Source of the DNA: [Flexibacter] sp. ATCC 35208
Lineage (GTDB): Bacteria > Bacteroidota > Bacteroidia > Chitinophagales > Chitinophagaceae
Length of the DNA stretch: 64,000 nucleotides
Reading direction: 5' to 3'
Assembly: GCF_001975825.1 (NCBI RefSeq)
Contig: NZ_MTKN01000045.1
Coordinates: 1 to 64,000 of the forward strand
In this document: one piece after another, positions 1 to 8,771 of the stretch
Numbering within the stretch: the first letter of the stretch is position 1
Layout of the letters: every line of letters begins with the position of its first letter
The notes under the pieces: model-generated
Told to the model about the DNA's origin: nothing
Seen by the model: the letters and a program-made list of their open reading frames with translations, nothing else
Database searches by the model: none
Program-made: the position numbers and the translations under genes

Positions 1-110
1 TCAAACATAAGAACTCAAAATAAGATACACGCTCTTTCAATTCGGATAGCTGATGAAACCAGGTATGCATTTATGCAGTTCTAAGGAATTTCATTTATTT
101 TGATACATCC
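1..110 (+). repeat. Hairpin-linked intergenic repeat, copy 1 (cut by window edge)
   Basis: The right arm of a probable hairpin (GATACACGCTCTTT, 23-36) is followed by AATTCGGATAGCTGATG and, about 45 bases on, by TTTCATTTATTT. The same order of motifs recurs at 21001-21110 on the plus strand and at about 31000-31109 on the minus strand, each time just after a terminator-like hairpin. The left arm of this copy lies outside the window. The similarity is seen directly; its role is unknown. Confidence 0.5.
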
Positions 111-176
111 TGATCGTTTGTGTTATTCTTTATAAAAGGGAATTTGTTAACTTCATCACAATACCAAAATCGAACA

Positions 177-2348
177 ATGAAGTTACTGCTCTTACTCTCT
201 ATTTATTCCCACACGCAGCAGCATGACACTACTATTCTAAAGAACCTGGATAGTATTACTGTCAGCACCTACAAAAAGAACAGTGCGGGCACCAGCCTTC
301 CGGATGTATCAGGCACGCTCATCTACGCTGGTAAGCATACCAATCAGTTACTCCTGGATGGCAGCAAAGGTAATCTTGCACAGAACCTCGCCCGCCAGTT
401 ATTCGCACAGATCCCCGGTTTAATAACATGGGAAATGGATGGTGCCGGTACACAGGTGAATATCGGTGTAAGAGGTACGGATGCACATCGCTCTATAGAA
501 ATGAACATGCGTCAGAATGGGTACAATACCAACAGTGATCTCTTTGGCTATCCTGAAAACCATTATTCATTGCCGCTACAGGCAGTGCAAACAATACAGC
601 TGGTACGTGGTTCAGCAGCATTACAATTCGGTCCGCAATTCGGCGGGATGATGAACTATGTGTTGAAACAAGGTGACAGTACCCGCCCGTTTGTATTTGA
701 AAGTGAACAGACCATAGGTGGTAATAACCTGTTTAATTCTTACAACGCAGCAGGAGGCACCAAAGGTAAACTCACCTACTACGCTTACTACGACTACAGA
801 CATGGCGATGGGTGGAGAGACAATGCCCGCTTTGATTACCACGCTTACCATGCTAATCTTCAATATAACTTCAATGATAAAGGTGGCCTGAGTTTTCAGT
901 TCTCACGAATGGATTATGTACAGCAGATAGCAGGTGGATTGACAGATGCACAGTTTGCAGTAAGTGGAAAACAATCTTTCCGAAAGAGAAATTTCTTCCA
1001 ACCTAAAATAAATATCCCTGCCCTTACATTCAAGTATAAATTCTCTGAAAATACAAAACTGGATATTACCTCCAATGCATTGTTCGGAGAAAGGAACAGT
1101 GTACAATTTATCAATGCGCCAAATGTAATGGATACCATCAATACCAGCTTAGGTACATACAATCCAAGGCAGGTAGACAGGGATTACTACACCAGTTTTG
1201 CTGCAGAAGCCCGCTTATTACATAGTTATCATATTGGATCAGTCAAAAGCACGCTGGCAACCGGGCTTCGCTTTTCCACCAGTAAAACCAAAAGAGAACA
1301 AAAAGGTACAGGTACCACCGGCAGTGACTTTGACCTGAGTCTCACAAAAGCCTATGGCATCGATCTGCATTTCAATACAAAGAACTATGCAGCCTTCGCA
1401 GAGAATATCTTCCAGCTGACAGATCGTTTTTCCATCACACCGGGTGTAAGATATGAAATCATCAATACCGATCTCACAGGTGTGATCAACAATGCCAGTA
1501 GTGCAGCCAACTATAAAGGCAACCGGCATTTCCCGCTGTTCGGCACAGGACTGGAATACAAGGTGAATAGCTTTAGCCAGTTGTATGGCAATGTATCACA
1601 GGCATACCGTCCTTATCTCTATGCCAGTGTTACACCTGCTGACAGACTGGATCAGATAGATCCCAGCCTGAAAGATACTAAAGGCTATGATGTGGATTTT
1701 GGTTACAGAGGGCATTTTAGTGATATGATCCGTTTTGATGTGAATGTATTCTATGTGTATTATGGTAACAGGATTGGCCTTCTCACCTTCAAAGGAGACG
1801 ATGGGGCAAATCACTTATTAACTACCAATGTGGGTAACGCTGTAAATAAAGGAGTAGAAGCCTATGTAGAGCTTTCATTGTTCAGGGTTTTCCATGCGGC
1901 ACGTAGCGCCAATGACCTGCGTATCTTCAATTCACTCGCCTGGCAGCATGGTCGTTACAATAGCACGACTATCAATAACGCAGGTGTGAATACGGATGTT
2001 AAAGGAAACATGATAGAGAATACACCTGACTGGATCAACAAGACAGGTATTACCTTCCAGCACAAAGGGCTCTCCACCGGTTTCTTATTTAGTTACAACA
2101 GCAGGAGTTACAATGATGCACTTAATACAGCACATAGTGCAGCCGGTGTAACAGGTGTAATCCCTGACTGGCATGTATTTGACTGGAGTTTTGACTGGCA
2201 GCTGACCAAAGGCTATCACTTCTCCGCGGGTGTGAATAACTTCACGAACGAAAAATATTTCAACCGCAGAATTACCATGTATCCGGGGCCGGGTATCTTA
2301 CCAGCTGATGGCAGAACCTTTTATATTACAGCAGGGATAAAGATTTAA
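177..2348 (+). CDS. TonB-dependent outer-membrane receptor, FecA-like
   Basis: This is a 723-residue receptor that would import a ligand across the outer membrane using TonB energy. The start at 177 is preferred because MKLLLLLSIYS gives a short signal peptide, whereas an in-frame ATG at 120 adds a non-signal-like extension. After the signal comes a TonB-box-like stretch (DSITVSTYKKN), then a plug domain with the IPGL, GTQVNIGVRG and VQLVRGSAALQFG-type motifs (around residues 70-170). The rest is a beta-barrel rich in aromatic girdle residues, ending in FYITAGIKI. There is no N-terminal carboxypeptidase-like domain and no SusD partner, so it resembles siderophore or iron-dicitrate receptors rather than glycan systems. 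The substrate cannot be read from the sequence. It converges on the ureide operon. Confidence 0.88.
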   Translation: MKLLLLLSIYSHTQQHDTTILKNLDSITVSTYKKNSAGTSLPDVSGTLIYAGKHTNQLLLDGSKGNLAQNLARQLFAQIPGLITWEMDGAGTQVNIGVRGTDAHRSIEMNMRQNGYNTNSDLFGYPENHYSLPLQAVQTIQLVRGSAALQFGPQFGGMMNYVLKQGDSTRPFVFESEQTIGGNNLFNSYNAAGGTKGKLTYYAYYDYRHGDGWRDNARFDYHAYHANLQYNFNDKGGLSFQFSRMDYVQQIAGGLTDAQFAVSGKQSFRKRNFFQPKINIPALTFKYKFSENTKLDITSNALFGERNSVQFINAPNVMDTINTSLGTYNPRQVDRDYYTSFAAEARLLHSYHIGSVKSTLATGLRFSTSKTKREQKGTGTTGSDFDLSLTKAYGIDLHFNTKNYAAFAENIFQLTDRFSITPGVRYEIINTDLTGVINNASSAANYKGNRHFPLFGTGLEYKVNSFSQLYGNVSQAYRPYLYASVTPADRLDQIDPSLKDTKGYDVDFGYRGHFSDMIRFDVNVFYVYYGNRIGLLTFKGDDGANHLLTTNVGNAVNKGVEAYVELSLFRVFHAARSANDLRIFNSLAWQHGRYNSTTINNAGVNTDVKGNMIENTPDWINKTGITFQHKGLSTGFLFSYNSRSYNDALNTAHSAAGVTGVIPDWHVFDWSFDWQLTKGYHFSAGVNNFTNEKYFNRRITMYPGPGILPADGRTFYITAGIKI

Positions 2349-2380
2349 ACTATTTAATTTAAAAAATTCCAGCCGGCTCA

Positions 2381-2435
2381 CAACATTGAGATGTAAGAAT
2401 TTCGCCTTCGGTGAAATTCTTACATCTCAATGTTG
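2381..2435. terminator. Long perfect inverted repeat between convergent genes
   Basis: Two perfect 23-base arms (2381-2403 and 2413-2435) flank GCCTTCGGT, and the stem can extend inward to a TTC loop. The right arm contains the last codons and stop of the DUF6986 gene. The structure sits between convergent genes and could terminate both, most convincingly the minus-strand operon, where an A/T-rich tract follows. Confidence 0.65.
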
Positions 2436-3775
2436 GCCCTTTTCCTCCTCCCTTCCAATATCCTGAAAAACGACCTCGTCCTGATCTCCTCCATCGTCAA
2501 CCCTGTCGCCACCACCTCCTCCTCAGTAACCGCTCCACAATTAATCGCCTTCAAAAAGAAATTCAACAACCCCTGACCCGTAGCAGCATCATCAAAAATA
2601 TCTTTCGTCAAAGTCGAAATAGCCGCTCTCTCCACAAATGTTTTCAACCTAAACAACGCCTCCTCATAATTACTCAAAAAGAAATGATAAGTCGCCGCAT
2701 ACCGCATAGGTAACTGTGCCGGGTTCAGGTCCCATCCCTGGTAAAACCCATTGATCAGCGAATGCATCGTATGATTATAACCCGTACGCCATGCCTGGTG
2801 TACATGTTCCCTATTCTCTTCCAGTTGTGCATAATTCAGGTAATCCCCTTTATGCAAAGCTACCGGTATCACATTCGTAGCCCCATCAGATAAAAATATC
2901 CCCGTACCACCCAATGCCACCTTCGTCATATGATGTGCAAAATCACAAACCGGATGTGCCATCGTCTGGTACTTCGCTGTAATACCACAGGAAGCAGTAT
3001 AATCATACGTACCAAAATGTGCCGCAATACAACGTCCTTCACTCGCCCTGATAATACGCATCAGCGGATTACGTCCTTCATCATCCATAATGATCTGCGT
3101 CGCTTCTACCATCGTTTCCATTTTCAAAGTGCCCGGTTCCAGCTGATGAACTTTTTCCAGCACTTCAAAGAAACGCACTAAAGTACTGACCTGTTCAGGA
3201 ATAGTCACCTTTGGCAGCATGACCACAAAGTTGGCCGGCAATTCGCCATTCGTATGTTGCAGTAAGGTCGTTAGAAACAGATCCAATGTACGCACACTTC
3301 GCTGTTTCAGATCTTCAGTAAATGGTTTGATCCGGATACCAATAAAAGGAGAGATCGTTGATGCGGCCATACCCTTTGCCAGTTCAATAGCCGCTGCAAT
3401 GGCAGTCGCATCTTCTTCGTCATCAGGTCTGTTGCCAAAACCATCTTCAAAATCGATTCTAAAATCCTCAACAGGTTCGGTCTGTAATTTATAAATGATC
3501 TTATGATAAATGATTTCGGATGGTGTTGTACTTTCCCAACATAAGGCGGCTGCCAGTATATTGCTATCAGGCGCGTAGGTATGAAAATGTTGCAGGGCGA
3601 TTTCCCCCATTCTGAAACAGGTATCTGCCTTGAACAGGTTCGCACCGCCATACACAGTATGTACTGGTTGCCGGTCAGGTTTATCGCCGGGGTAAGTTTT
3701 CTGAAAAGCGAGGTTTGCTATTTTTAAAGTACCCAGCAGGGCCAGTTTGTCCGAATCGGGGATGGAGAGTTGCAT
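2420..3775 (-). CDS. DUF6986 family protein (HpcH/HpaI aldolase / citrate-lyase-like)
   Basis: This 451-residue protein is the last gene of the ureide operon. It resembles the DUF6986 group, sometimes labelled 'phosphoenolpyruvate kinase', which has an aldolase/citrate-lyase beta barrel. Visible family features are FRIDFEDGFGNRPDDEED (acidic metal-binding type), GIRIKPF, the MLPKV strand, ETMVEATQIIMD and AAHFGTYDYTASCGI. These fit a metal- and 2-oxoacid-binding lyase or malate-synthase-like active site. It starts 12 bases after the hydroxyisourate hydrolase stop. I infer that it may handle glyoxylate or ureidoglycolate at the end of the pathway, because no ureidoglycolate lyase is present. 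The reaction is not established by the sequence. Confidence 0.75.
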   Translation of the reverse strand: MQLSIPDSDKLALLGTLKIANLAFQKTYPGDKPDRQPVHTVYGGANLFKADTCFRMGEIALQHFHTYAPDSNILAAALCWESTTPSEIIYHKIIYKLQTEPVEDFRIDFEDGFGNRPDDEEDATAIAAAIELAKGMAASTISPFIGIRIKPFTEDLKQRSVRTLDLFLTTLLQHTNGELPANFVVMLPKVTIPEQVSTLVRFFEVLEKVHQLEPGTLKMETMVEATQIIMDDEGRNPLMRIIRASEGRCIAAHFGTYDYTASCGITAKYQTMAHPVCDFAHHMTKVALGGTGIFLSDGATNVIPVALHKGDYLNYAQLEENREHVHQAWRTGYNHTMHSLINGFYQGWDLNPAQLPMRYAATYHFFLSNYEEALFRLKTFVERAAISTLTKDIFDDAATGQGLLNFFLKAINCGAVTEEEVVATGLTMEEIRTRSFFRILEGRRKRANIEM

Positions 3776-3787
3776 AGTTTGATCAGT

Positions 3788-4126
3788 TTAAGAACCACGG
3801 TAAGTGGAATAACCAAAGGGTGATAACAAAAGGGGCACATGATAGTGTTCATGGCTGTTGATATAAAAAGCAATTTCTACAAAAGGGAAAAAGGAAGTGG
3901 TAAAATTGCGCTCAAAATATTCCTGTGTATTGAAATGTAATTTATACAGTCCATGAGGTAGGAGGGAGGCCGCATCCAAAAGGTTGGTGACTCTGCCATC
4001 ATTGTTAGTGATGCCGGCAGCTATTTGTTTCCACTCCTTGTCGTGCATTACAAATAACGTAACAGATACTTCCCGGGCGGGTATGCCGAGGGAAGTATCT
4101 AATATATGGGAAGTTAACTGGCTCAT
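3788..4126 (-). CDS. uraH: 5-hydroxyisourate hydrolase (transthyretin-like)
   Basis: The enzyme hydrolyses 5-hydroxyisourate, the product of uricase, to OHCU. At 112 residues it has the normal length of the family. It begins with LTSHILDTSLGIPA (His7 in the conserved N-terminal motif), carries GRVTNLL with the conserved Arg, and ends with the diagnostic YRGS tetrapeptide. There is no signal peptide, so it is probably cytoplasmic. Its ATG overlaps the stop of the upstream uraD by four bases (ATGA), which points to translational coupling. It works directly between uricase and OHCU decarboxylase. Confidence 0.95.
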   Translation of the reverse strand: MSQLTSHILDTSLGIPAREVSVTLFVMHDKEWKQIAAGITNNDGRVTNLLDAASLLPHGLYKLHFNTQEYFERNFTTSFFPFVEIAFYINSHEHYHVPLLLSPFGYSTYRGS

Positions 4127-4593
4127 GAAAGTAATTTTTCAAGACGTAGTTGTGTGATCCTGCCTTGCTCTGCCATGGCGATCTTAATTTCTGCTGATGG
4201 GGTATTGTTTATCCTGGCATTGAGCAATGACAACATTTCCGAAGCAGATTTTCCGGTAGCACATACGATGAAAATATAGCCGAATCGTTCTGCATAGATT
4301 TGGTTACCGGTGGCTAAATCGGCTAATACATCTGTTGATGCATTAACTACACCAGCCTGTTCTTTATGCAAAGCCGGACGATCACCGATGCGGGGATGAT
4401 GACTGAATGCCTCCAAACCATCGGCAGGCGTACATGCCAACCAATGCCTGCTGGCTGCTTCCAAAAGGGTAGCTTTATCCCTCATAGGAAAATCCGCTAT
4501 CATCTTTTCCACCCATACATGTGATCCACAGCATTGCTGCAGGGTGGTATACAACTCAGATTGGGGTAGGTGATTGAGTACATCCAGTGTCAT
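4123..4593 (-). CDS. uraD: 2-oxo-4-hydroxy-4-carboxy-5-ureidoimidazoline (OHCU) decarboxylase
   Basis: This 156-residue protein decarboxylates OHCU to S-allantoin. The family signatures FSHHPRIGD (catalytic His region) and ERFGYIFIVCATGKSA are both present. The frame is open further upstream, but that part lies inside the preceding gene. The start at 4593 (MTLDVLNHLPQSEL) gives the usual length and a four-base ATGA overlap with the stop of the ureidoglycine aminohydrolase gene. It has another ATGA overlap with uraH downstream, so the three genes are coupled. Confidence 0.95.
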   Translation of the reverse strand: MTLDVLNHLPQSELYTTLQQCCGSHVWVEKMIADFPMRDKATLLEAASRHWLACTPADGLEAFSHHPRIGDRPALHKEQAGVVNASTDVLADLATGNQIYAERFGYIFIVCATGKSASEMLSLLNARINNTPSAEIKIAMAEQGRITQLRLEKLLS

Positions 4594-5324
4594 ATGGCAG
4601 TTGGAAACCTGTTTACATTTTTGTAATAAATATACACTGCGGGTTCCTTGCCCATCGCCGTAAACCATTGCTGGCAGTACGGCGCCATCCAGATTGCATC
4701 TCCTTTTTTGACAGGATACCATTGGTGATCCAGCATATACACCCCTTGCCCCTGTAAGTATAGCAATCCATGTTCCATAATATGGGTTTCCACAAATGGC
4801 AGGTGCCCACCGGGGTCATAAGTAAAGATATTCACGGCCATATCAAAAGAAAGATCTTCCGGCAATAATACTTGTAGTCTTAGTGCAGGATCACCTAAAA
4901 AAGCAGGCCCGGGTATTTTGGCACTATCGCCAAACAGGATACCCGGTGTGCTATATCCATCCAATGGCTCGTACACCTTGTGGAAAGTAAGCAACTGCGC
5001 TCCGGTACTTGCTTGCACAATCTGGTACTCCTCTCCGGGAGGAAAGTAAATGTACTGACCAGCGAAGAGTACGGTGCCATTTGCAGTACAATGCCCTTCT
5101 ATCACATAAAAGAAGATCTGTGAAGCAGCGGTTTTACCACTGACAATACTCTCCGGATTCAGGGTGATGAGTGTCTGACATAACCGTGCGCCCATCTGTT
5201 CATTGATGAGCACATGAATGGTACAATTCGTCCATCCGGGTACCACGCTATTTACATGTCCATCCGGGCATATCAATGCATGATTACGTTTTACGACCGA
5301 ACGGGTGAGTGCTGAAATCTCCAT
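4590..5324 (-). CDS. allE: (S)-ureidoglycine aminohydrolase, bicupin
   Basis: This 244-residue two-cupin protein releases ammonia from S-ureidoglycine to give S-ureidoglycolate. The N-terminal cupin includes GQYIYFPPGEEYQI. The C-terminal cupin carries FVETHIMEHGLLYLQGQG and WMAPYCQQWF, the Glu/His/Gln metal-binding positions of AllE. The start at 5324 (MEISALTRSVVKRNH) is chosen because it follows the allC stop by four bases and matches the family N-terminus. The open frame extends upstream only inside allC. It lies between allC and uraD in the operon. Confidence 0.92.
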   Translation of the reverse strand: MEISALTRSVVKRNHALICPDGHVNSVVPGWTNCTIHVLINEQMGARLCQTLITLNPESIVSGKTAASQIFFYVIEGHCTANGTVLFAGQYIYFPPGEEYQIVQASTGAQLLTFHKVYEPLDGYSTPGILFGDSAKIPGPAFLGDPALRLQVLLPEDLSFDMAVNIFTYDPGGHLPFVETHIMEHGLLYLQGQGVYMLDHQWYPVKKGDAIWMAPYCQQWFTAMGKEPAVYIYYKNVNRFPTAI

Positions 5325-5328
5325 ATGT

Positions 5329-6540
5329 TTATCTGATAAGTTGTTGAATAAATGCGTGGGCGACCTGTAGGGCTGCTTCAATATCCTTCGGCTCCACATC
5401 TTCCAGCGGATGATGACTGATACCTTTGAAACAACGTACAAAGAGCATGCAAACAGGGGCTACGGAAGCTACAGCTACTGCATCATGACCTGCCCCACTG
5501 ACTAGTTTTACTATTTCCATATGCGTGGATTGAATGGCGTGTTCCAGCAAACCAGATAGTTCGGCATCACAAGTGACGGGTAGTGTTTCCTGCACAATAT
5601 TCCATTCAAAACTGATATTCCTTTTTCCACAGATCGTCCCGAGCATTTGCAATAATTCGGAATGCGATACTTTAATCATTTCAGGATCTGCACTTCTTAC
5701 ATCAAGACTACACACCACTTCTCCCGGAATTACATTAGAAGCGCCATGTACCACCTGCAAAGTACCAACCGTAGCTACCACCTTCTCTTTATGCTGCATG
5801 GCCCATTGTTCAATCATCACAATACACTCCGCTGCACAACAAAGGGCATCCTGCCGCATAGCCATCGGCACCGTACCTGCATGCCCCGCCATTCCTGTAA
5901 AAACCAGTTGACTACGTTGCTGACCCGCTATAGCAGTAACAATCGCCGCCGGAATATGTTTTTCATATAATACAGGTCCCTGTTCAATATGTATCTCAAA
6001 ATACCCCAGCCACTGATCAGGAGGGAGCTGATCGTCGGCTAACTGATCCGGGCAACCTCCAATCAAACGAATGGCATCATCCAGTGTAATGCCGGCAGCA
6101 TCCGTGATTTCCAGTTGCTGTGGGTCAAAAGCCCCTGTCAATACCTTACTGCCCAGGTAAGTGGTATGAAAACGTACGCCCTCTTCATCACAAAAAGCGA
6201 CTACCTCAATATGAAAGGGTAGATCGGTTTCAATAGCACTCACTACATCGAGTGCCATCAGTACACCCAGTGGCCCATCCCATCTTCCTGCATTGGCCAC
6301 CGTATCAAAGTGCGAAGCAAATACCAGTGTACGTGCTTCCGGATCTTTAGATACTAACCGGCCCCGTACATTGCCAATATTGTCGATGCGTGTGGATAAC
6401 CCTGCTTCCTGCATCCATCCCATTATCACCTGGCTGGCTTTAATAAAAGCAATAGAACCAAAGGTGCGGGTCAGGCAGCTACTATCTTCACTGATAGCTG
6501 CTAATTCCTCTATGCGTGCAAGTATGGTGGCTGTACTCAT
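5329..6540 (-). CDS. allC: Allantoate amidohydrolase, M20 family
   Basis: This 403-residue metallo-amidohydrolase converts allantoate to ureidoglycine, carbon dioxide and ammonia. M20/Zn motifs appear in order: FASHFDTVANAGRWDG (metal His and bridging Asp), CDEEGVRF (catalytic Glu pair), HIEQGPVLY, the dimerisation-domain GHAGTVPMAMRQDA, and SGAGHDAVAVA with the last metal His. The length is normal. The start ATG overlaps the allantoinase stop by four bases. Hydantoinase/carbamoylase relatives share these motifs, but the operon context fixes the allantoate role. Confidence 0.94.
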   Translation of the reverse strand: MSTATILARIEELAAISEDSSCLTRTFGSIAFIKASQVIMGWMQEAGLSTRIDNIGNVRGRLVSKDPEARTLVFASHFDTVANAGRWDGPLGVLMALDVVSAIETDLPFHIEVVAFCDEEGVRFHTTYLGSKVLTGAFDPQQLEITDAAGITLDDAIRLIGGCPDQLADDQLPPDQWLGYFEIHIEQGPVLYEKHIPAAIVTAIAGQQRSQLVFTGMAGHAGTVPMAMRQDALCCAAECIVMIEQWAMQHKEKVVATVGTLQVVHGASNVIPGEVVCSLDVRSADPEMIKVSHSELLQMLGTICGKRNISFEWNIVQETLPVTCDAELSGLLEHAIQSTHMEIVKLVSGAGHDAVAVASVAPVCMLFVRCFKGISHHPLEDVEPKDIEAALQVAHAFIQQLIR

Positions 6541-7853
6541 GATCGAAAGATGTTTTCCCCCTGTGGTGCAGCTGTATATACACCTTCGTCATATACTTTT
6601 ACACCTTTGAGGTAGGTTTGGAGCACTACACCATCCAGCGTTTCGTGTGCATAAGGCGTAATAGGGTGTTTATGTTGTAAGTTTTCAGGAATGACTGTAA
6701 AAGACTGATCCGGGTTCCAGATGACCAGATCCGCATCATATCCTTTCGCTATTTTCCCCTTGTAATGTTGGGTACCTGCCAGCACAGCAGGAGCGGTACA
6801 TAGCCATTGCGCTAACTGTGTCAGTGAAACATTCCTTTTTTTAGCAGCCGTCCACAAAGCAGGCAAAGCCAGTTGTAAAGACGAGATGCCACCCCATGAC
6901 TGCAAATAATCACCTTGTTTCAGATCGGACGGACTAGGAGAGTGGTCAGTTGCCACCATGTCAATAATGCCCGATTTCAGGGCGAGCCAGAGCAGTTCGT
7001 TGTTTTCCCGCTCTCTTATCGGCGGCGCACATTTAAACGCCATATTGCCATCCGGAATATCTTCTGCGTTGAAGTATAAATAGTGTTGTGCGGTTTCAAC
7101 TGTCAACGGCAATCCTTCCGCCTTTGCTTTTATAATCTGTGGCAATGCGGAGGCAGCGGAGAGATGTACGATATGCACCCTGCAATTGAACTCCTCACAT
7201 AAGCGAATCATCATTGCAATCGCATTTTCTTCCCATGCAGCAGGGCGGGAGGCCAGATAGGCTGAATAAGTACCCACTATCGATGATGGTACCGGTGTGG
7301 ATAACTCACAATGTACTAACAACGGCAACCCATGTTTTGCAATTACCGGCATTGCCTTTCTCAGATCCTCGGCTGTCACATTGGGAAAATCGTCAATACC
7401 CGAATGGGTTAAAAATGCTTTGAACCCTAATACGCCGTGTTCAATCAATGGTTCCAGCTCATTCACATTCCCGGGTACGACCCCTCCCCAATAACCACAA
7501 TTGGTAAATAGGTTCGCCGCCCTGATCTTCTCTTCCAGTGCCGCCACTGTCGTCGTGACCGGGTGTGCATTCAATGGCATATCTACTAAAGTCGTAATGC
7601 CACTGGCCAGTGCAGCCCGGGTGGCCGTAGTAAACCCTTCCCAGTCGGTTCGGCCGGGTTCATTGATATGTACATGCGGATCCGTGATGCCAGGCATCAA
7701 TACATAATCCTGAATATCTATTATTTTTTTAACAGCATCGCCGGGTATAACAGTTGCAACATCTGCAATCAATCCATCTTTAATCAGTACCACGGCCGGT
7801 TGAATACCTTCTGGAGTAATAATGCGACTCCCTTTTATCGCCAGGTCAAACAT
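6537..7853 (-). CDS. allB: Allantoinase
   Basis: This 438-residue cyclic amidohydrolase opens allantoin to allantoate. The dinuclear metal centre is visible: DPHVHINEPG (His60, His62), the carbamylated Lys in LGFKAFL (Lys145), LLVHCE (His181), HIVHLSA (His230) and ATDHSP (Asp303). This is the first gene of a six-gene operon running allB-allC-allE-uraD-uraH-DUF6986 with four-base overlaps or gaps of at most 12 bases. It is divergent from uricase across a 53-base gap, which suggests shared control. Confidence 0.95.
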   Translation of the reverse strand: MFDLAIKGSRIITPEGIQPAVVLIKDGLIADVATVIPGDAVKKIIDIQDYVLMPGITDPHVHINEPGRTDWEGFTTATRAALASGITTLVDMPLNAHPVTTTVAALEEKIRAANLFTNCGYWGGVVPGNVNELEPLIEHGVLGFKAFLTHSGIDDFPNVTAEDLRKAMPVIAKHGLPLLVHCELSTPVPSSIVGTYSAYLASRPAAWEENAIAMMIRLCEEFNCRVHIVHLSAASALPQIIKAKAEGLPLTVETAQHYLYFNAEDIPDGNMAFKCAPPIRERENNELLWLALKSGIIDMVATDHSPSPSDLKQGDYLQSWGGISSLQLALPALWTAAKKRNVSLTQLAQWLCTAPAVLAGTQHYKGKIAKGYDADLVIWNPDQSFTVIPENLQHKHPITPYAHETLDGVVLQTYLKGVKVYDEGVYTAAPQGENIFRS

Positions 7854-7906
7854 AAATGAGATCTTATTTAAAAATAGGCATTTAATTTTTTAAATTAGAG
7901 AAGTAA
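7854..7906. promoter_or_regulatory. Divergent intergenic region between allB and uricase
   Basis: Only 53 very AT-rich bases separate the two start codons, so both promoters and any operator for purine control must lie here or inside the genes. No clear regulator site or exact Bacteroidota TTTG/TAnnTTTG promoter could be assigned by eye. Confidence 0.35.
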
Positions 7907-8743
7907 ATGTTAACCATCATGATCAAACTAGGCGAAAATTCATACGGCAAAAACGCCGTTCAATTATCCAAAATCATCCGTCACGCAGATTACCATGAAT
8001 TCAGACAAATTACTGTCAGTGTATCTCTGAAAGGCGATTTTGAAACCGCCCATACACTTGGTGACAACACGAAGATCCTGCCAACGGACACACAAAAGAA
8101 CACAGTGTATGCACTTGCCAAAGAGCATTTCACTACCAGCATCGAAGCTTTTGCCCTCCATCTGGCAGAACATTTTGTGCATACCCAGCAACAGGTATCT
8201 ACTGCTACCGTCGAAATCGCAGAGGCAGCGTGGTCAAGGCTTACGCCTCATGCTTACATCAGTGGCGGCAGTGAAAAACATACGACTAAAATCGTCTATA
8301 ATGCTGCTTCGACAACTATTACCAGTGGCATCACTGACCTGCTTATTCTCAAAACCACCGATTCTGGGTTTGAGCATTTTATCAAAGATCCGTACACCAC
8401 ATTAAAGGCAACCAGCGACCGCATTTTCGCTACCCAATGTGAAGCGAGCTGGATATACAAAGGGCAGCTAAAGGATTATGCTGTTATTTTTGATAATATC
8501 CGCGCTACCTTGCTGGGTACCTTTGCCGGCCATAATAGTCTGTCTGTACAGCAAACCCTGTATGCCATGGGAGAAGCTGTGCTGGAAGCTTATCCTGAAG
8601 TACAGGAGATCACCCTGAAAATGCCTAATAAACACCATATTCTCTTTAATTTAGAGCAGTTTGGTATGAGCAATCAGAATGAAGTTTTTATAGCTACAGA
8701 TGAACCTTATGGGTATATTGTAGGCACTGTCATCCGGGAGTAG
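7907..8743 (+). CDS. Urate oxidase (uricase)
   Basis: A cofactor-free oxidase that converts urate to 5-hydroxyisourate. It has 278 residues from ATG 7907, or 274 from the in-frame ATG at 7919 (MIKLGENSYGKN), which matches the usual family N-terminus about as well. Family features include the catalytic Thr/Lys region ILPTDTQKNTVYALAKEH, the FEHFIKDPYTTLK stretch and the C-terminal LPNKHHI-type segment (KMPNKHHILFNLEQFG). It is transcribed divergently from the allantoin operon and converges on the xanthine dehydrogenase genes. It therefore sits between the enzyme that makes urate and those that use hydroxyisourate. Confidence 0.95.
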   Translation: MLTIMIKLGENSYGKNAVQLSKIIRHADYHEFRQITVSVSLKGDFETAHTLGDNTKILPTDTQKNTVYALAKEHFTTSIEAFALHLAEHFVHTQQQVSTATVEIAEAAWSRLTPHAYISGGSEKHTTKIVYNAASTTITSGITDLLILKTTDSGFEHFIKDPYTTLKATSDRIFATQCEASWIYKGQLKDYAVIFDNIRATLLGTFAGHNSLSVQQTLYAMGEAVLEAYPEVQEITLKMPNKHHILFNLEQFGMSNQNEVFIATDEPYGYIVGTVIRE

Positions 8744-8771
8744 CAGGCATCTGGCTATATCATATGCTCTC

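Noticed and set aside
621..1814. Several minus-strand frames inside the TonB receptor gene
   Set aside because: They are antisense shadows of a clear receptor frame with no independent protein signals.
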